Shown in pieces: positions 25,238-35,601 of a DNA stretch of 64,000 nucleotides. A model generated the notes under the pieces. It was not told where the DNA came from. It saw nothing but the letters and a program-made list of their open reading frames with translations, and ran no database searches. Each line of letters begins with the position of its first letter. Position 1 is the first letter of the stretch. The position numbers and the translations under genes were made by a program. Origin of the DNA: Cliona cf. orientalis (taxonomy: Eukaryota > Porifera > Demospongiae > Clionaida > Clionaidae); NCBI GenBank assembly GCA_963930775.1, contig OZ005704.1, positions 1,364,001 through 1,428,000 on the forward strand, in the 5' to 3' direction.

Positions 25238-26623
25238 ATGACCTTACATAGTGACAGGCATTTCACGGGTGAGGAGCTAGGCCGGCTGAACCAGCGACAC
25301 AATGCACACGTGGCCTATGCTGGCAAGGTGTACGACGCCAGTGGGTTCCTGACAAAGCACCCAGGTGGCTGCGACCAGTTGATGCTGGGAGCTGGGCGAG
25401 ATATCACGCAGCTGTTTCAGAGCTATCACAAACCCGGGACTGCCAAACTCATTGGAGAGAAATGCAAGTATGTAGGTGAACTAGTGGACAATCAAATGCC
25501 AACCTTTCCGCCAACAGAGGGGGAATTCTTCTGCACGCTTCGCTCGAGAGTAATGGACTACTTCAAGTCAAACAACCTTAATCCAAAAGTGAACGCATTT
25601 GCCTTCTTTCGTTACACGACCTTTGCTGTGCTCGCCATCCTATTCTGGTGTTTGTGCATTGTTTTATGCCAGTCGTCATGGCAATTCACTGCATCGTTAG
25701 CGGCAGCTGCATCGGGATTTTTTGCCATACAAGTTGGCTTCACTCTTCATCACGAAGGTAACCACTTTGCAATCACCCACAAGCCATGGGTCTGGAGAAC
25801 ATCCACTTTCGTTAGCGATTGTATCTTTGGAATATCCTCCCTCACCTGGATGTATCAACACACCTACGGCCATCACATCTTCACCAATATAGATGGGTCA
25901 GACCCAGATATTAAGACGATAAATGATGGTCTCGACTTTTGGAGGCTCAAGCCATTTCAGCATTGGTTTCCCATCTATCGTTTTCAACACATCTATATGC
26001 CAATCTTGTATTCAATAACGCTCATAAAAGCGAAACTTCAAGACTTCCACTCCATCCTCATAATGAAAAAGGGACCTATTCGAATTAATCAATTAGGCAC
26101 ATATCAGCTTATCTCCTTTATTGCTCCTAAGGTAATCTTTTTTTCATTCAGGTTCGTCCTCCCTTACCTATTTGTGCCCCTATCATTGATAATTCTAATG
26201 AACCTTGTTGCTGAAATGACTATCGGTATCCCTTTCACTCCAATATTAATTCAAAATCATGTCAATGCTGAAGCATTTTCCTCCTCTCCAACGGCAGAAA
26301 ATTCAGGTGACTCATTGAAAAACGATCAAACAACAATTAAACAAAACTGGGCAGAGATGCAGATTGCTATGACGGTCGACTACGCCACAGAGAGCTGGTT
26401 CTTGACCGTATTCACAGGGGCTATGAACCATCAGGTGGCACATCACCTATTCCCTGGAGTCTTGCAAATCTACTATCCCCAAATAACGCCCATTGTCAAA
26501 AGAACTTGCGCCGAATTTGGACTCCACTATAATGAAGTGCCGTCCTTCTGGGATGCTCTGCGCTGTCATCTTGGGTACCTGAAGGTCATGGGTGCCGCAC
26601 CGAAGTCCCAGACAAAGGGATGA
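25238..26623 (+). CDS. Front-end fatty acyl desaturase, copy D4
   Basis: Single exon, 461 residues. HPGG is at 41-44. Box 1 reads HEGNH (172-176), with Glu for Asp and an extra His before it (LHHEGNH). HTYGHH is at 208-213 and QVAHH at 399-403. The segment before box 1 (IQVGFTLH) and the one at 330-340 (GIPFTPILIQNH) are the most unusual in the array. The linker and C-terminus match the other copies. AATAAA starts 2 bp after the stop (26626-26631) and is the clearest polyadenylation signal of the array. All metal ligands are present, so the enzyme is probably active. Confidence 0.95.
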   Translation: MTLHSDRHFTGEELGRLNQRHNAHVAYAGKVYDASGFLTKHPGGCDQLMLGAGRDITQLFQSYHKPGTAKLIGEKCKYVGELVDNQMPTFPPTEGEFFCTLRSRVMDYFKSNNLNPKVNAFAFFRYTTFAVLAILFWCLCIVLCQSSWQFTASLAAAASGFFAIQVGFTLHHEGNHFAITHKPWVWRTSTFVSDCIFGISSLTWMYQHTYGHHIFTNIDGSDPDIKTINDGLDFWRLKPFQHWFPIYRFQHIYMPILYSITLIKAKLQDFHSILIMKKGPIRINQLGTYQLISFIAPKVIFFSFRFVLPYLFVPLSLIILMNLVAEMTIGIPFTPILIQNHVNAEAFSSSPTAENSGDSLKNDQTTIKQNWAEMQIAMTVDYATESWFLTVFTGAMNHQVAHHLFPGVLQIYYPQITPIVKRTCAEFGLHYNEVPSFWDALRCHLGYLKVMGAAPKSQTKG

Positions 26624-26789
26624 CAAATAAATATACATGCGTACTACTTGAACCTTACTTGCTGAACTATTACAATAATATACACGTAAATTTCCAGATT
26701 TATGGCACAAAATGAACCTTATGTATTTGCTGTACTATTGTATCCACAACATTTGTAGATTTATAGCATGACATTGTACAGAAACCATA

Positions 26790-27832
26790 CAGTGCTACTG
26801 GGCAAGAGAGTAGATTTTTTTCTAACTTTGCATAGACTTATTTTGACCTATAATGAATGCTTTTAGCTGCAGTGTAAATGTGTAAAGCATGAAGAAAGAC
26901 CACTCCATAACAGAAGCTATGATGAATGATGATGTTGTACAGATATCATGTGCACAATACATAGCAATGCAAGTAATCAAAAATAGCGAGATCGAAGGCT
27001 ATAGACAAGATGAGGTAAGTTTCTGAAGGTAGAGAATCGCTCTTGTATGTCTACCTCTACATACAAGCAACTGTCGGACCGCCTAGTGAAGCGGTACCTG
27101 TCAACCCCACAAAAGTATTTCAGAGCTTTAAAATGCCTTATGGGCTGTCTATTGTTACTGTCTCACCTCATTTAGATGCCTTAGAAGCGAAGGGCTCCAC
27201 GCGTTCAAAGCTAACAAGTCTGTTTTCACTACCTTCTCATTCTTAGATCGCCAATGGGCATGGTCAATGAAAATATCACTATTGTATACGTGCATTTGGT
27301 ACTACGTCATCAAGGCGGACTTCGACCCGTCGAGCAACCAGCAGAAATATTTGCTTCCGGATTTGGCGCTTCATGCAAAATATTTACAGTTCCACACATA
27401 CACTAGAATTGTTAATGCATTAGGATGCATATAGTACAATATTGGCTCTTAACTATGATTAACTAACATAAATGTATCAATTTTTCAATAAAATTTGACT
27501 ATTAAGATTAATATCTCAAAGGTAATTTGTAGTTAAGGCATCAAATTTGGTTCAGAGGTACACCCTGATGGTACCTACCGGCAGGCCAAATCAAGGTTCT
27601 TAACTACTAATAAAACATAAAAATCACAACCTAACATAAAAATGCACAATTTTTGGACATTTTCATCTCTAGATGGCGGACGAAAGTTCATCACACTCCA
27701 CAATTTGACAGGTAGATAGTCCAACCATTGACCTAACTATACAAAATCAAAACCAGTTACATGCAAGTTTCACTTGTAAAATCTGCAGAACCACACAGTG
27801 GTCAAAATCTACTCTCTTGCCCAGTAGCACTG
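26790..27832. mobile_element. Non-autonomous TA-flanked DNA transposon, 1043 bp
   Basis: Near-perfect terminal inverted repeats begin CAGTGCTACTGGGCAAGAGA (followed by GTAGATTTT). TA is duplicated at 26788-26789 and 27833-27834. Tc1/mariner-like ends. No transposase-like frame; the longest internal frame (27043-27246) has no DDE/D features. A short deletion derivative lies at 31565-31752. Confidence 0.85.
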
Positions 27833-27942
27833 TACATGATGTGTACCTCAATGTAACCTCATCACTATCTCAATTACATGCATATCCATTTAAACCTGTT
27901 GAATAGCTGCTCTTATATAACCTTAAACTATATACATCGGAG

Positions 27943-28060
27943 ATGGCCTCACATACATGTACGTAGTGACAGGCATTTCACAGGTGAGAAGCTAGGCCGG
28001 CTGAACCAGTGACACAATGCACACGTGGCCTATGCTGACCCACTGCACATGTAACAGCCG
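27943..28060 (+). pseudogene. Truncated desaturase 5' fragment
   Basis: ATGGCCTCACATACATGTACG, stops in frame, homology to GCCTATGCTG, then ACCCACTGCACATGTAACAGCC. Nearly identical to the fragment at 22336. Confidence 0.85.
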
Positions 28061-28199
28061 GCGAAGCCACAGGGTCTCCAATAGATGAAGGAAGCATCAG
28101 TATACTAATGGACAGAAACTATAATTATCTGATAACTGCACCTTGATTACATAAATGTACTCTTTGCTATTTGATGACCAATAGACAGAAACCATAGCT

Positions 28200-28690
28200 G
28201 ATAACTGCACCTCATCACTGTCTCAACTCAAGCTATGTAGAGCACATAACCCGCATGCACATTGCACAATCTATAGATTTACTTTTAGTGCATAGCTATG
28301 ATTATGTGAACTTCAGAGAAATAATGGAAGTGCTGGTTAGTTGTATATACAGGGAGTCCCGGTGACACTTGAAAAAGCACTCTCTGTACCCAGATCTAGC
28401 CAGGACTAGGAAGATATGAACTTTTACCTATATTTTGTTGCAATAATAGTATAGCATTATGATTGGTTCCATAGGGCTTCAGATTTCAGTCAGCGGATCT
28501 GCCATAGCTATAGCTAGATATCACGAGCATTATTTAGAACATTGACAATCTATACCAGTCATTGGCCACTTAGTTGTGCGCATGAGCAGAAAGCACAATG
28601 AGCATGCATCATGCATTGATGGGCATTGTCAATAGGTGCGACTATGGTGGCGAATAAAAAGGCACTATTTATGACGCTTATGGACTGCAA
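28200..28690 (+). repeat. Module R, non-coding repeat of the desaturase array (reference copy)
   Basis: About 490 bp that recurs between desaturase units. Landmarks are CTCAAGCTATGTAGAGCACA, GGGAGTCCCGGTGACACTTG, GATTGGTTCCATAGGGCTTC and GCGCATGAGCAGAAAGCACA. Other copies lie at 32096 (split by a LINE), 37125 (split by a foldback element), 50805, 57290 (inverted), 58383 and 59033 (split by a MITE). No open frame is conserved across copies. Confidence 0.85.
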
Positions 28691-28874
28691 TAGACAATTA
28701 AAAGAAGCATCGGTATACATAATGTACATAATATTATATGTACATGTATACTAATGGACAGAAACCACTGCACCTCATCACTGTCTCAATTATATGTATC
28801 CATCCACACCTGTTGAACAGCTGCTCCTATAAATTTTTACCATAGATACACAACATCAGTTTGATAGATCAGAG

Positions 28875-30260
28875 ATGGGCTCACATAGTGACAGGCGTTT
28901 CACAGGTGAGGAGCTAGGCCGGCTGAACCAGCGACACAATGCACATGTAGCCTATGCTGGCAAGGTGTACGACGTCAGTGGGTTCCTGGCAAAACATCCA
29001 GGTGGCTGTGACCAGTTGATGCTGGGAGCTGGGCGAGATATCACACAGCTGTTTCAGAGTTATCATAAACCCGGGACTGCCAAACTCATTGGAGAGAAAT
29101 GCAAGTATGTAGGTGAACTAGTGGATAATGAAATGCCCACCTTTCCACCAACCGTGGGGGAATTCTTCTGCACACTTCACTCAAGAGTAATGGACTACTT
29201 CAAGTCAAACAACCTTGATCCAAAAGTGAATGTATTTGCCTTCTTTCGTTACACAATCTTTGCTATGCTCTCCATCCTGTTCTGGTGTTTGTGCATCATT
29301 TTAGACCAGTCGTCATGGCAACTCACTGCATTATTAGCGGCAGCTGCATCAGGATTTTTTGGCATACTAACTGGCACAACATTTACTCATGATGGCAATC
29401 ACTTTGCCATCACCCACAAGCCATGGGTCTGGAGAGCATCTACTTTTGCTAGCGACAGTATCAATGGGTTATCCTCCCTCCTCTGGATATATGAACACAC
29501 CTACGGCCATCATGTCTTCACCAATATAGACGGATCAGATCCTAATACTAAGACGATAAACGATGGTCTCGATTTCTGGAGAATCAAATCGTTTCAGCGA
29601 TGGTTTCCCATCTATCGTTTTCAACACATCTATATGCCAATCTTGTACTCAACAGTGACCATAAAAATGAAACTTCAAGATTTCCACTCGATGCTCGTAA
29701 TGAAAAAGGGACCTATTCGAATGAATCAATTAGGCACGTATCAGCTTGTCTCCTTTATTGCTACTAAGGTAATCTTTTTTTCATACAGGCTTGTCCTTCC
29801 TTACCTGTTCATGCCCCTATCCTCGATATTTCTAATGAACCTTGCTGCTGAAGTGACTGCCGGTCTCTGGCTAGCGGCAATAACGCAAGTAACCCACGTC
29901 AATGCCGAAGCTTTTTCATCCTCTCCAACAGTTGAGAACTCTGGTGACTCGTTGAAAACTGATCAAACAATAATTAAACAAAACTGGGCAGAGTTCCAGG
30001 TTGCTTCGACGGTTGACTACGCCACAGACAGCTGGTTCTTGAACGTATTCACAGGGGCTGGGAACCACCAGGTGGCGCATCACCTATTCCCGGGAGTTCT
30101 GCAAATCTACTATTCCCAAATAACACCCATTATCAAAAGAACTTGCACTGAATTTGGACTCCACTATAATGAAGTGCCGTCCTTTTGGGATGCTCTGCGC
30201 TGTCATCTTGGGTACCTGAAGGTCATGGGTACCGCTCCAAAGTCCCAGACAAAGGGATGA
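28875..30260 (+). CDS. Front-end fatty acyl desaturase, copy D5
   Basis: Single exon, 461 residues. HPGG is at 41-44, HDGNH at 172-176, EHTYGHH with Glu before box 2 (His 208, 212, 213) and QVAHH at 399-403. Oddities: V34 instead of A in KVYDVSG, N for D in GSDPN after box 2, ATDSWFLNV before box 3, and a variable stretch LTGTTFT before box 1. D5 to D7 share the Glu before box 2 and LDQSSWQL, so they form a subgroup. Confidence 0.95.
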   Translation: MGSHSDRRFTGEELGRLNQRHNAHVAYAGKVYDVSGFLAKHPGGCDQLMLGAGRDITQLFQSYHKPGTAKLIGEKCKYVGELVDNEMPTFPPTVGEFFCTLHSRVMDYFKSNNLDPKVNVFAFFRYTIFAMLSILFWCLCIILDQSSWQLTALLAAAASGFFGILTGTTFTHDGNHFAITHKPWVWRASTFASDSINGLSSLLWIYEHTYGHHVFTNIDGSDPNTKTINDGLDFWRIKSFQRWFPIYRFQHIYMPILYSTVTIKMKLQDFHSMLVMKKGPIRMNQLGTYQLVSFIATKVIFFSYRLVLPYLFMPLSSIFLMNLAAEVTAGLWLAAITQVTHVNAEAFSSSPTVENSGDSLKTDQTIIKQNWAEFQVASTVDYATDSWFLNVFTGAGNHQVAHHLFPGVLQIYYSQITPIIKRTCTEFGLHYNEVPSFWDALRCHLGYLKVMGTAPKSQTKG

Positions 30261-30523
30261 TAAACAAACATACATGAGTACTACTTGAACCTTACTTGCT
30301 GAACTATTGGTATACATACATGTAAATTTCCAGATTTATGGCGCAACATGAACTTTTTGTTTTTGCTGTACTCCACAACATTTCTAGATGTATGGCACAA
30401 AATTAATGTCATGTATAGAAACCATACACAATAACTATACCTCAATGTACTGTCTCAATTACATGTATAAATCTGTTGAATAGCTGCTCTTATAACCTTA
30501 AACCTTAAAAATGGCCTCATATA

Positions 30524-31231
30524 CAGTGCTACAGAGCAAGAGAGCAAAACTTTTTAATTTTCCTTTGTAAGCAGATTTATTATCACAAAATTAGTCAAAT
30601 GTTGCTATTTTAGCTATAAAAAGTCATTTCAGGCCAAAAAATTTTTCATGATTTTCCCCATAGAGTTCAATATAGAAACCATATAAGTGCAGCTAGCTTT
30701 TCAGCAAAAATCTTGCAAATTTTGATTTCAACTGCGAATATCTCGAGAATGCAAGCTCATATAGACTTCTTATTTGGTACCATAGTATATCACTACAGTC
30801 TCTATATGTACCTAAAATATGGACTCTTAACAGGAAGTGAAAGTAGTGATTCTTATCCCAAACGTTTTTTGACTGTTTTTGCTTAAAATTTAGCATATTT
30901 TTGCAAGTTTCTCAGTAATTCCTTGGAGTTCACAGTTCTAGCTCAGGACTAAGTTCTTACCTTGCAGTACCTACGACTGTGTAAAGTCGGCATTCTTAAC
31001 TCAAAGCGGTTTGTCTAAACTGATCCCAAACATTTTCTCAGTACCTTGGTACAGAAATATGGCCACGCCTCCTTATTAAAACCACATGGGAACTCCTCCC
31101 ACTCACTGAAGCTCAACAAGGACTAACTATTTAAGAATCTATTGTCAATTAGTATCCAGTTACTATATGTTTTGACTTAGACATAATAAAGTACAAATTG
31201 AAAAGTTTTGCTCTCTTGCTCTGTAGCACTG
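30524..31231. mobile_element. Non-autonomous TA-flanked DNA transposon, 708 bp, second family
   Basis: Inverted repeats begin CAGTGCTACAGAGCAAGAGA (followed by GCAAAACTTTT). TA lies at 30522-30523 and 31232-31233. The first nine bases match the 1043-bp element, so the two share ancestry. It is inserted inside a truncated desaturase 5' fragment (ATGGCCTCATA / TACATGTATGTAG). No coding capacity. Confidence 0.85.
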
Positions 31232-31335
31232 TACATGTATGTAGCAACAGGCGTTTCACAAGTTAGAAGCTAGGCCGGCTGAACCAGCGACATAAAGCAC
31301 GCGTGGCCTACGCTGATCCATTGTAAATGTAACAG
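31232..31335 (+). pseudogene. Truncated desaturase 5' fragment, split by a transposon
   Basis: Its first bases (ATGGCCTCATA) are at 30511-30523. The rest resumes after the 708-bp element and runs to GCCTACGCTG, then ATCCATTGTAAATGTAA. Confidence 0.8.
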
Positions 31336-31564
31336 CTGGCGAAGCCACAGGGTCGTAATAAACAAAGGAAGCATCAGTATACATAATGTCAGTATATATA
31401 ATGCACATATATTATGTACATGTATATGTATACAAATGGACAGAAACCATAACTGATAACTGCACCTCAACACCATCTCAATTACATGTATATCCATCCA
31501 TATCTGTTGAACAGCTGCTCCTATAAACTTCGTATTACCATAGATAGACAACATCAGTTTGATA

Positions 31565-31752
31565 GGTGCTACTGGGCAAGAGAGCCTGGTAGATTTTTTC
31601 TAACTTTGCATACAGACTTATTTTGACCTATAATGAATGCTTTTGGCTGCAGTGTAAATGTGTAAAGCACGAAAGAAAGACCGCTCCATAACAGAAGCTA
31701 TGATGAATGATGACGTTGTGGTTAAAATCTACTCTCTTGCCCAGTAGCACTG
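31565..31752. mobile_element. MITE, 188 bp, internal-deletion derivative
   Basis: Left end GGTGCTACTGGGCAAGAGAG and the next ~130 bp match the left part of the 1043-bp element at 26790. The right end (CTCTCTTGCCCAGTAGCACT) matches its right end, and the middle is missing. TA lies on both sides (31563-31564, 31753-31754). Confidence 0.85.
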
Positions 31753-31873
31753 TACACAATATGTGTACCTCAATGTAACCTCACCACTGTCTCAATTACA
31801 TGCATAATATCCATTTAAACCTGTTGAACAGCTGCTCTAATAACCTTAAACTATATAGTTGGATAGATCAGAG

Positions 31874-31960
31874 ATGGCCTCACATACAGGTGTTTCACAG
31901 GTGAGAAGCTAGGCCGCTGAACCAGCGACACAATGCACACGTGGCCAATAGATGAAGGAA
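31874..31960 (+). pseudogene. Short desaturase 5' fragment with deletions
   Basis: ATGGCCTCACATACAGG, one base lost in the CGGCTGAACC part, then a jump from CACACGTGGCC to AATAGATGAAGG. A remnant of the same fragment type. Confidence 0.8.
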
Positions 31961-32095
31961 GCATCGATGTATGTAATGTACATAACGTATACTAATGGAC
32001 AGAAACCATAACTGATACATAACTGCACCTGGATTACATAAATGTACTCTTTGCTATTTGATGACCAATTGACAGAAACCATAGCTGATAACTGC

Positions 32096-32258
32096 ACCTC
32101 ATCACTGTCTCAACTCAAGCTATGTAGAGAATACATAACCCGCATGCACATTGCGCAATCTATAGATTTACTTTTGATGCATGGCTATAATTTTGTGAAC
32201 TTCAGAGAAATAGTGGAAATGCTGCTTACTAGTTGTACAGGGAGTCCCGGTGACACTT
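32096..32258 (+). repeat. Module R, left part (interrupted by the LINE)
   Basis: Matches 28200-28370 up to CCCGGTGACACTT. The homology resumes at 34889 after the retrotransposon and runs to about 35225. Confidence 0.85.
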
Positions 32259-34888
32259 TTTACGCGAAAATAATATTAATATTATTAAGAGCACATGAAA
32301 TAGCATAATAACAGCTAGTAGGTGCATGATAAAGATAATTATGATTAATACTATATACATACATACTTAGAATGTGTGGGAGGATGCAAAAAGCCTTAAA
32401 GAACGTTTAAAAGAATAAAAGGATGTACAACTTACAATATGATCAGGCAAACCATTCCACAATGAAGTAACGTGGGGCACAAATGAGTAAAAAAAGGAAT
32501 TAGTCCTAGCGAAAGGTCTATGGATAAGTAGAGATGATCTAGAGCGGGTCTGCATGATATGGTCAAAGGATCTGAAGTGGATAATGTTACCTTGGAAAAC
32601 AAAAAGCTTATTTATGATTTTGTACAGTGTACATAATTTTAAAAAGGCCCTCCTGTTTCTGAGTGATGGTAAATCAGCTTGCTGAAGTAAGGTATCCGAG
32701 TCAGAATGCCAGTCTTTGAGACATATTCTTAGCGCAAATCTCTGGACCCTCTCGAGAAGTACAATATCTTTTATCAGGTGGGGATCCCAAACTGAGGAGC
32801 AATACTCTAAAATTGGTCTGACTGTGGACAAGTAGAGCTTAAGCAAAGCTGGAGTTGCCAAGTGTTTATAGAATTTTCGGTAGACGAGGCCTGCGACCTT
32901 CCTGGCTTTAGAAGAGATTTTGCTAATATGTTTGGACCAGGATAGATCAGATGTGATCGTGACGCCGAGATATTTCATTTCAGAGACTTGATCAATGGGT
33001 GTACTTTCAATAAGAATTGGAGGAAAAGTTTGCACGAGACTGAATCTTTTGCGTGTCACCACCATGTATTTGCATTTCGCTGGATTGATGCTCAAATGTC
33101 GGTGCTTGAGCCATATTGACACAGTATTGATGTCGGACTGGTATTGTTGGTAGTCGGTCACGGAGTGGATGGGTTTGTATAACAAAATATCATCTGCATA
33201 CAGCATCATCCTTGTTCCAGCAGAGAGCTTCAGATCCTGAATAGAATTTATATACAGCAGAAATAGGAGAGGTCCAAGAACCGAACCCTGGGGAACACCA
33301 GAGAGGACGACACTTTCATGGGATGTGCACCCATTTACAACCACCCTTTGCTTTCTATCTGTAAGGTATGAGACTAGCCACTTCAGTACACTGCTAGGTA
33401 GTCCAAGATTACTTAGAACTTCCATTAATTGACGATGTGGTACAGAATCAAAAGCTTTGCGTAGATCCAGAAAAGTAGCACATACTTCCGTGGAATTTTC
33501 AAGATGGAGATGCCAATCATGAATGGTAGATAACAAGGCAAGTGAGGTTGACTTCCCGGCCTGGAATCCCCACTGGTTGGTAAAAGAGTAGTCCCTTGAT
33601 TGAAGATGTTGTAGTATCACGTTGAAGATGTGTGTTTCTAAGCATTTACTAATAATGCAGAGCAGTGAAATCGGACGATAGTTTGAAGTAGAGGATGGAT
33701 CGCCACCTTTAGGAATTGGTACAATATTTGAAAGTTTCCAGGAACTCGGTAGTTTGCCAACCTTGATACTTAGATTGAACAGTTTAGTTAAAGATGGAGC
33801 TATACTATAAGCAGTGGCCTTGAGCATACGAGCAGAGATTTTGTCTGGACCAGTAGCTTTGGAAGAGTCAAGCTTTCCCAGGATGTCTGCAACTTCTTCC
33901 ACCGTGCACAAGAGATCTTGGGTGCAACCGTTAGGATCAGATGGAATTGAATTGAAATCCTCAGGTACCAGTGGAGGAACTTGATTATTGAAGCACATTG
34001 AAAAGAAATCGTTAAGCATCTCAGATTTGTCCATGCTGGAATCTGCAATGCGGTTCTCATAATTTAATGTTGGAATGGAGCTATCCGACTTATTGATCGA
34101 TTTGAATACACTCCAGAATTTCTTTGAGTCTTTTATACTAGAAGAGAGCTTACTAAAGAAGGAGGCTTTGGCTTTGCGTAACTGTTTTGTTGCAAGGTTT
34201 CGTAATCGTTTGTACCTGTAATATTGAACAGAGGACGGTGATCTCTTTACAAGTCTATACATTTTGTTTCTGTTTCTGATTGCCAGAAGAGTAGCTCTAT
34301 TCATCCAAGGTAATTTGTTTTTGGTCTTAACAATGGTCTGGGGGATGCATCTTTCCATTATCTGTAGAAAATTTTCACTCCACTGTGACCAGCTGGTGTC
34401 TACATCATCTGAAAGAATTGAGTCCCAGGAGAAACCTTCAATAAGTTCACATGCCATATCAAAGTTGGCTCTAGAGTAGACCCAGACTTTCCTATTTTGT
34501 CCAGTAGGTTTCTCATAACTGTTTTTGAAATTGAGCCTCACCTCAATACAATTGTGGTCAGATGTGCCTAGAGGGGGTAAAGTTGTACAAGAAGACAAAA
34601 TAGAGGGATTAGAAAGCAAGACATAATCAATAATAGAGGGATTTCCTAAATGGGATAGGTGAGTAGGGTCATTTACAACTTGCTGAAGATCAAAGGAATC
34701 ACATAACTCAACAAACCTAGAGTACAAATGAGAAGGTGTATGATTCAGATAATCAATATTGAAGTCACCCACTAAAATTAAATTTGAAAAATTTACAATA
34801 CCTAAAGATACAATAGCTGATACAAAATCTTCAAAGTAAGAAATGTCAGTACAAGGAGGGCGGTAAAAAACTCCAATACAAATTTTTT
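32259..34888 (-). mobile_element. 5'-truncated non-LTR retrotransposon (LINE), nearly intact ORF2 end
   Basis: An open frame of about 840 codons on the minus strand. It contains the C-terminal half of an APE-type endonuclease (VGDFNIDYL, TSDHN) and a full reverse transcriptase: NYRPISLL, AFDSVPH, GVPQGSVLGPLLF, catalytic YADD (33189-33200) and MKYLGV. The tail has SLWNGLPDHI and SFKRSLR, typical of the CR1/L2/Jockey group. ORF1 and the N-terminal endonuclease are missing. It sits in a copy of module R between GACACTT and TTGAAAAAGC, with a possible 3-bp duplication (CTT). No stop or frameshift breaks the frame, so the insertion is recent. Confidence 0.92.
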
Positions 34889-35230
34889 CTTGAAAAAGCA
34901 CTCTCTGCACCCAGGAAGATATGAATTTCTACCTATATTTTGTTGCAATAATATATAGCTATCTTACACTATGATTTGTTCCATAGGGTTTCAAATTTCA
35001 GTCAGCAGATCCATATTAGCTATAGGTATCGCAAGTATTATTAGAACATCGACAATCTTTATCAGTTATCAGTCATACACTTGGCCACTTAGTTGTGCGC
35101 ATGAGCAGAAATCACAATAGGCATGCATCATGCATGCATTGATGGGCAATGCACAATTATGGTGGCCAACAAAATGGCACTATTTGTGACTCTTATGGAC
35201 CGTATCTCTCGATTTAATGCACAATGAATC
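34889..35230 (+). repeat. Module R, right part (after the LINE)
   Basis: CTTGAAAAAGCACTCTCTGC onward, matching 28364-28690 with a short deletion around CAGGAAGATATG. Confidence 0.85.
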
Positions 35231-35278
35231 CTATAAGCTTTGCTTATCATAGATAGATGTCAGTGTGAGAGATCAGAG

Positions 35279-35390
35279 ATGGGTTCACATAGTGACAGGT
35301 GTTTCACAGGGTAGAAGCTAGGCTGGCAAACAAGCGACACAATGCACACGCGGCCTATGCTGATCTACTGTACATGTAACAGCCAGCAAA
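35279..35390 (+). pseudogene. Truncated desaturase 5' fragment
   Basis: ATGGGTTCACATAGTGACAGG, frame broken by GGGTAG, then GCCTATGCTG and ATCTACTGTACATGTAA. Nearly identical to 37740-37850, so D6 and D7 units were copied together. Confidence 0.85.
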
Positions 35391-35601
35391 GCCACAGGGT
35401 CACTAATATACGAAGGAAGTATCAGAATACTTAATGTACATAATATATGTGTACATGTATACTAATGGACAGAAACCATAACTGATAACTGCACCTTATC
35501 ACCATCTCAATTACATGTATATCCATCCAAATCTGTTGAATAGCAGTTCCTATAAATTTCGTATTACCATAGATAGACAACATCAGTTTGATAGGTCAGA
35601 G

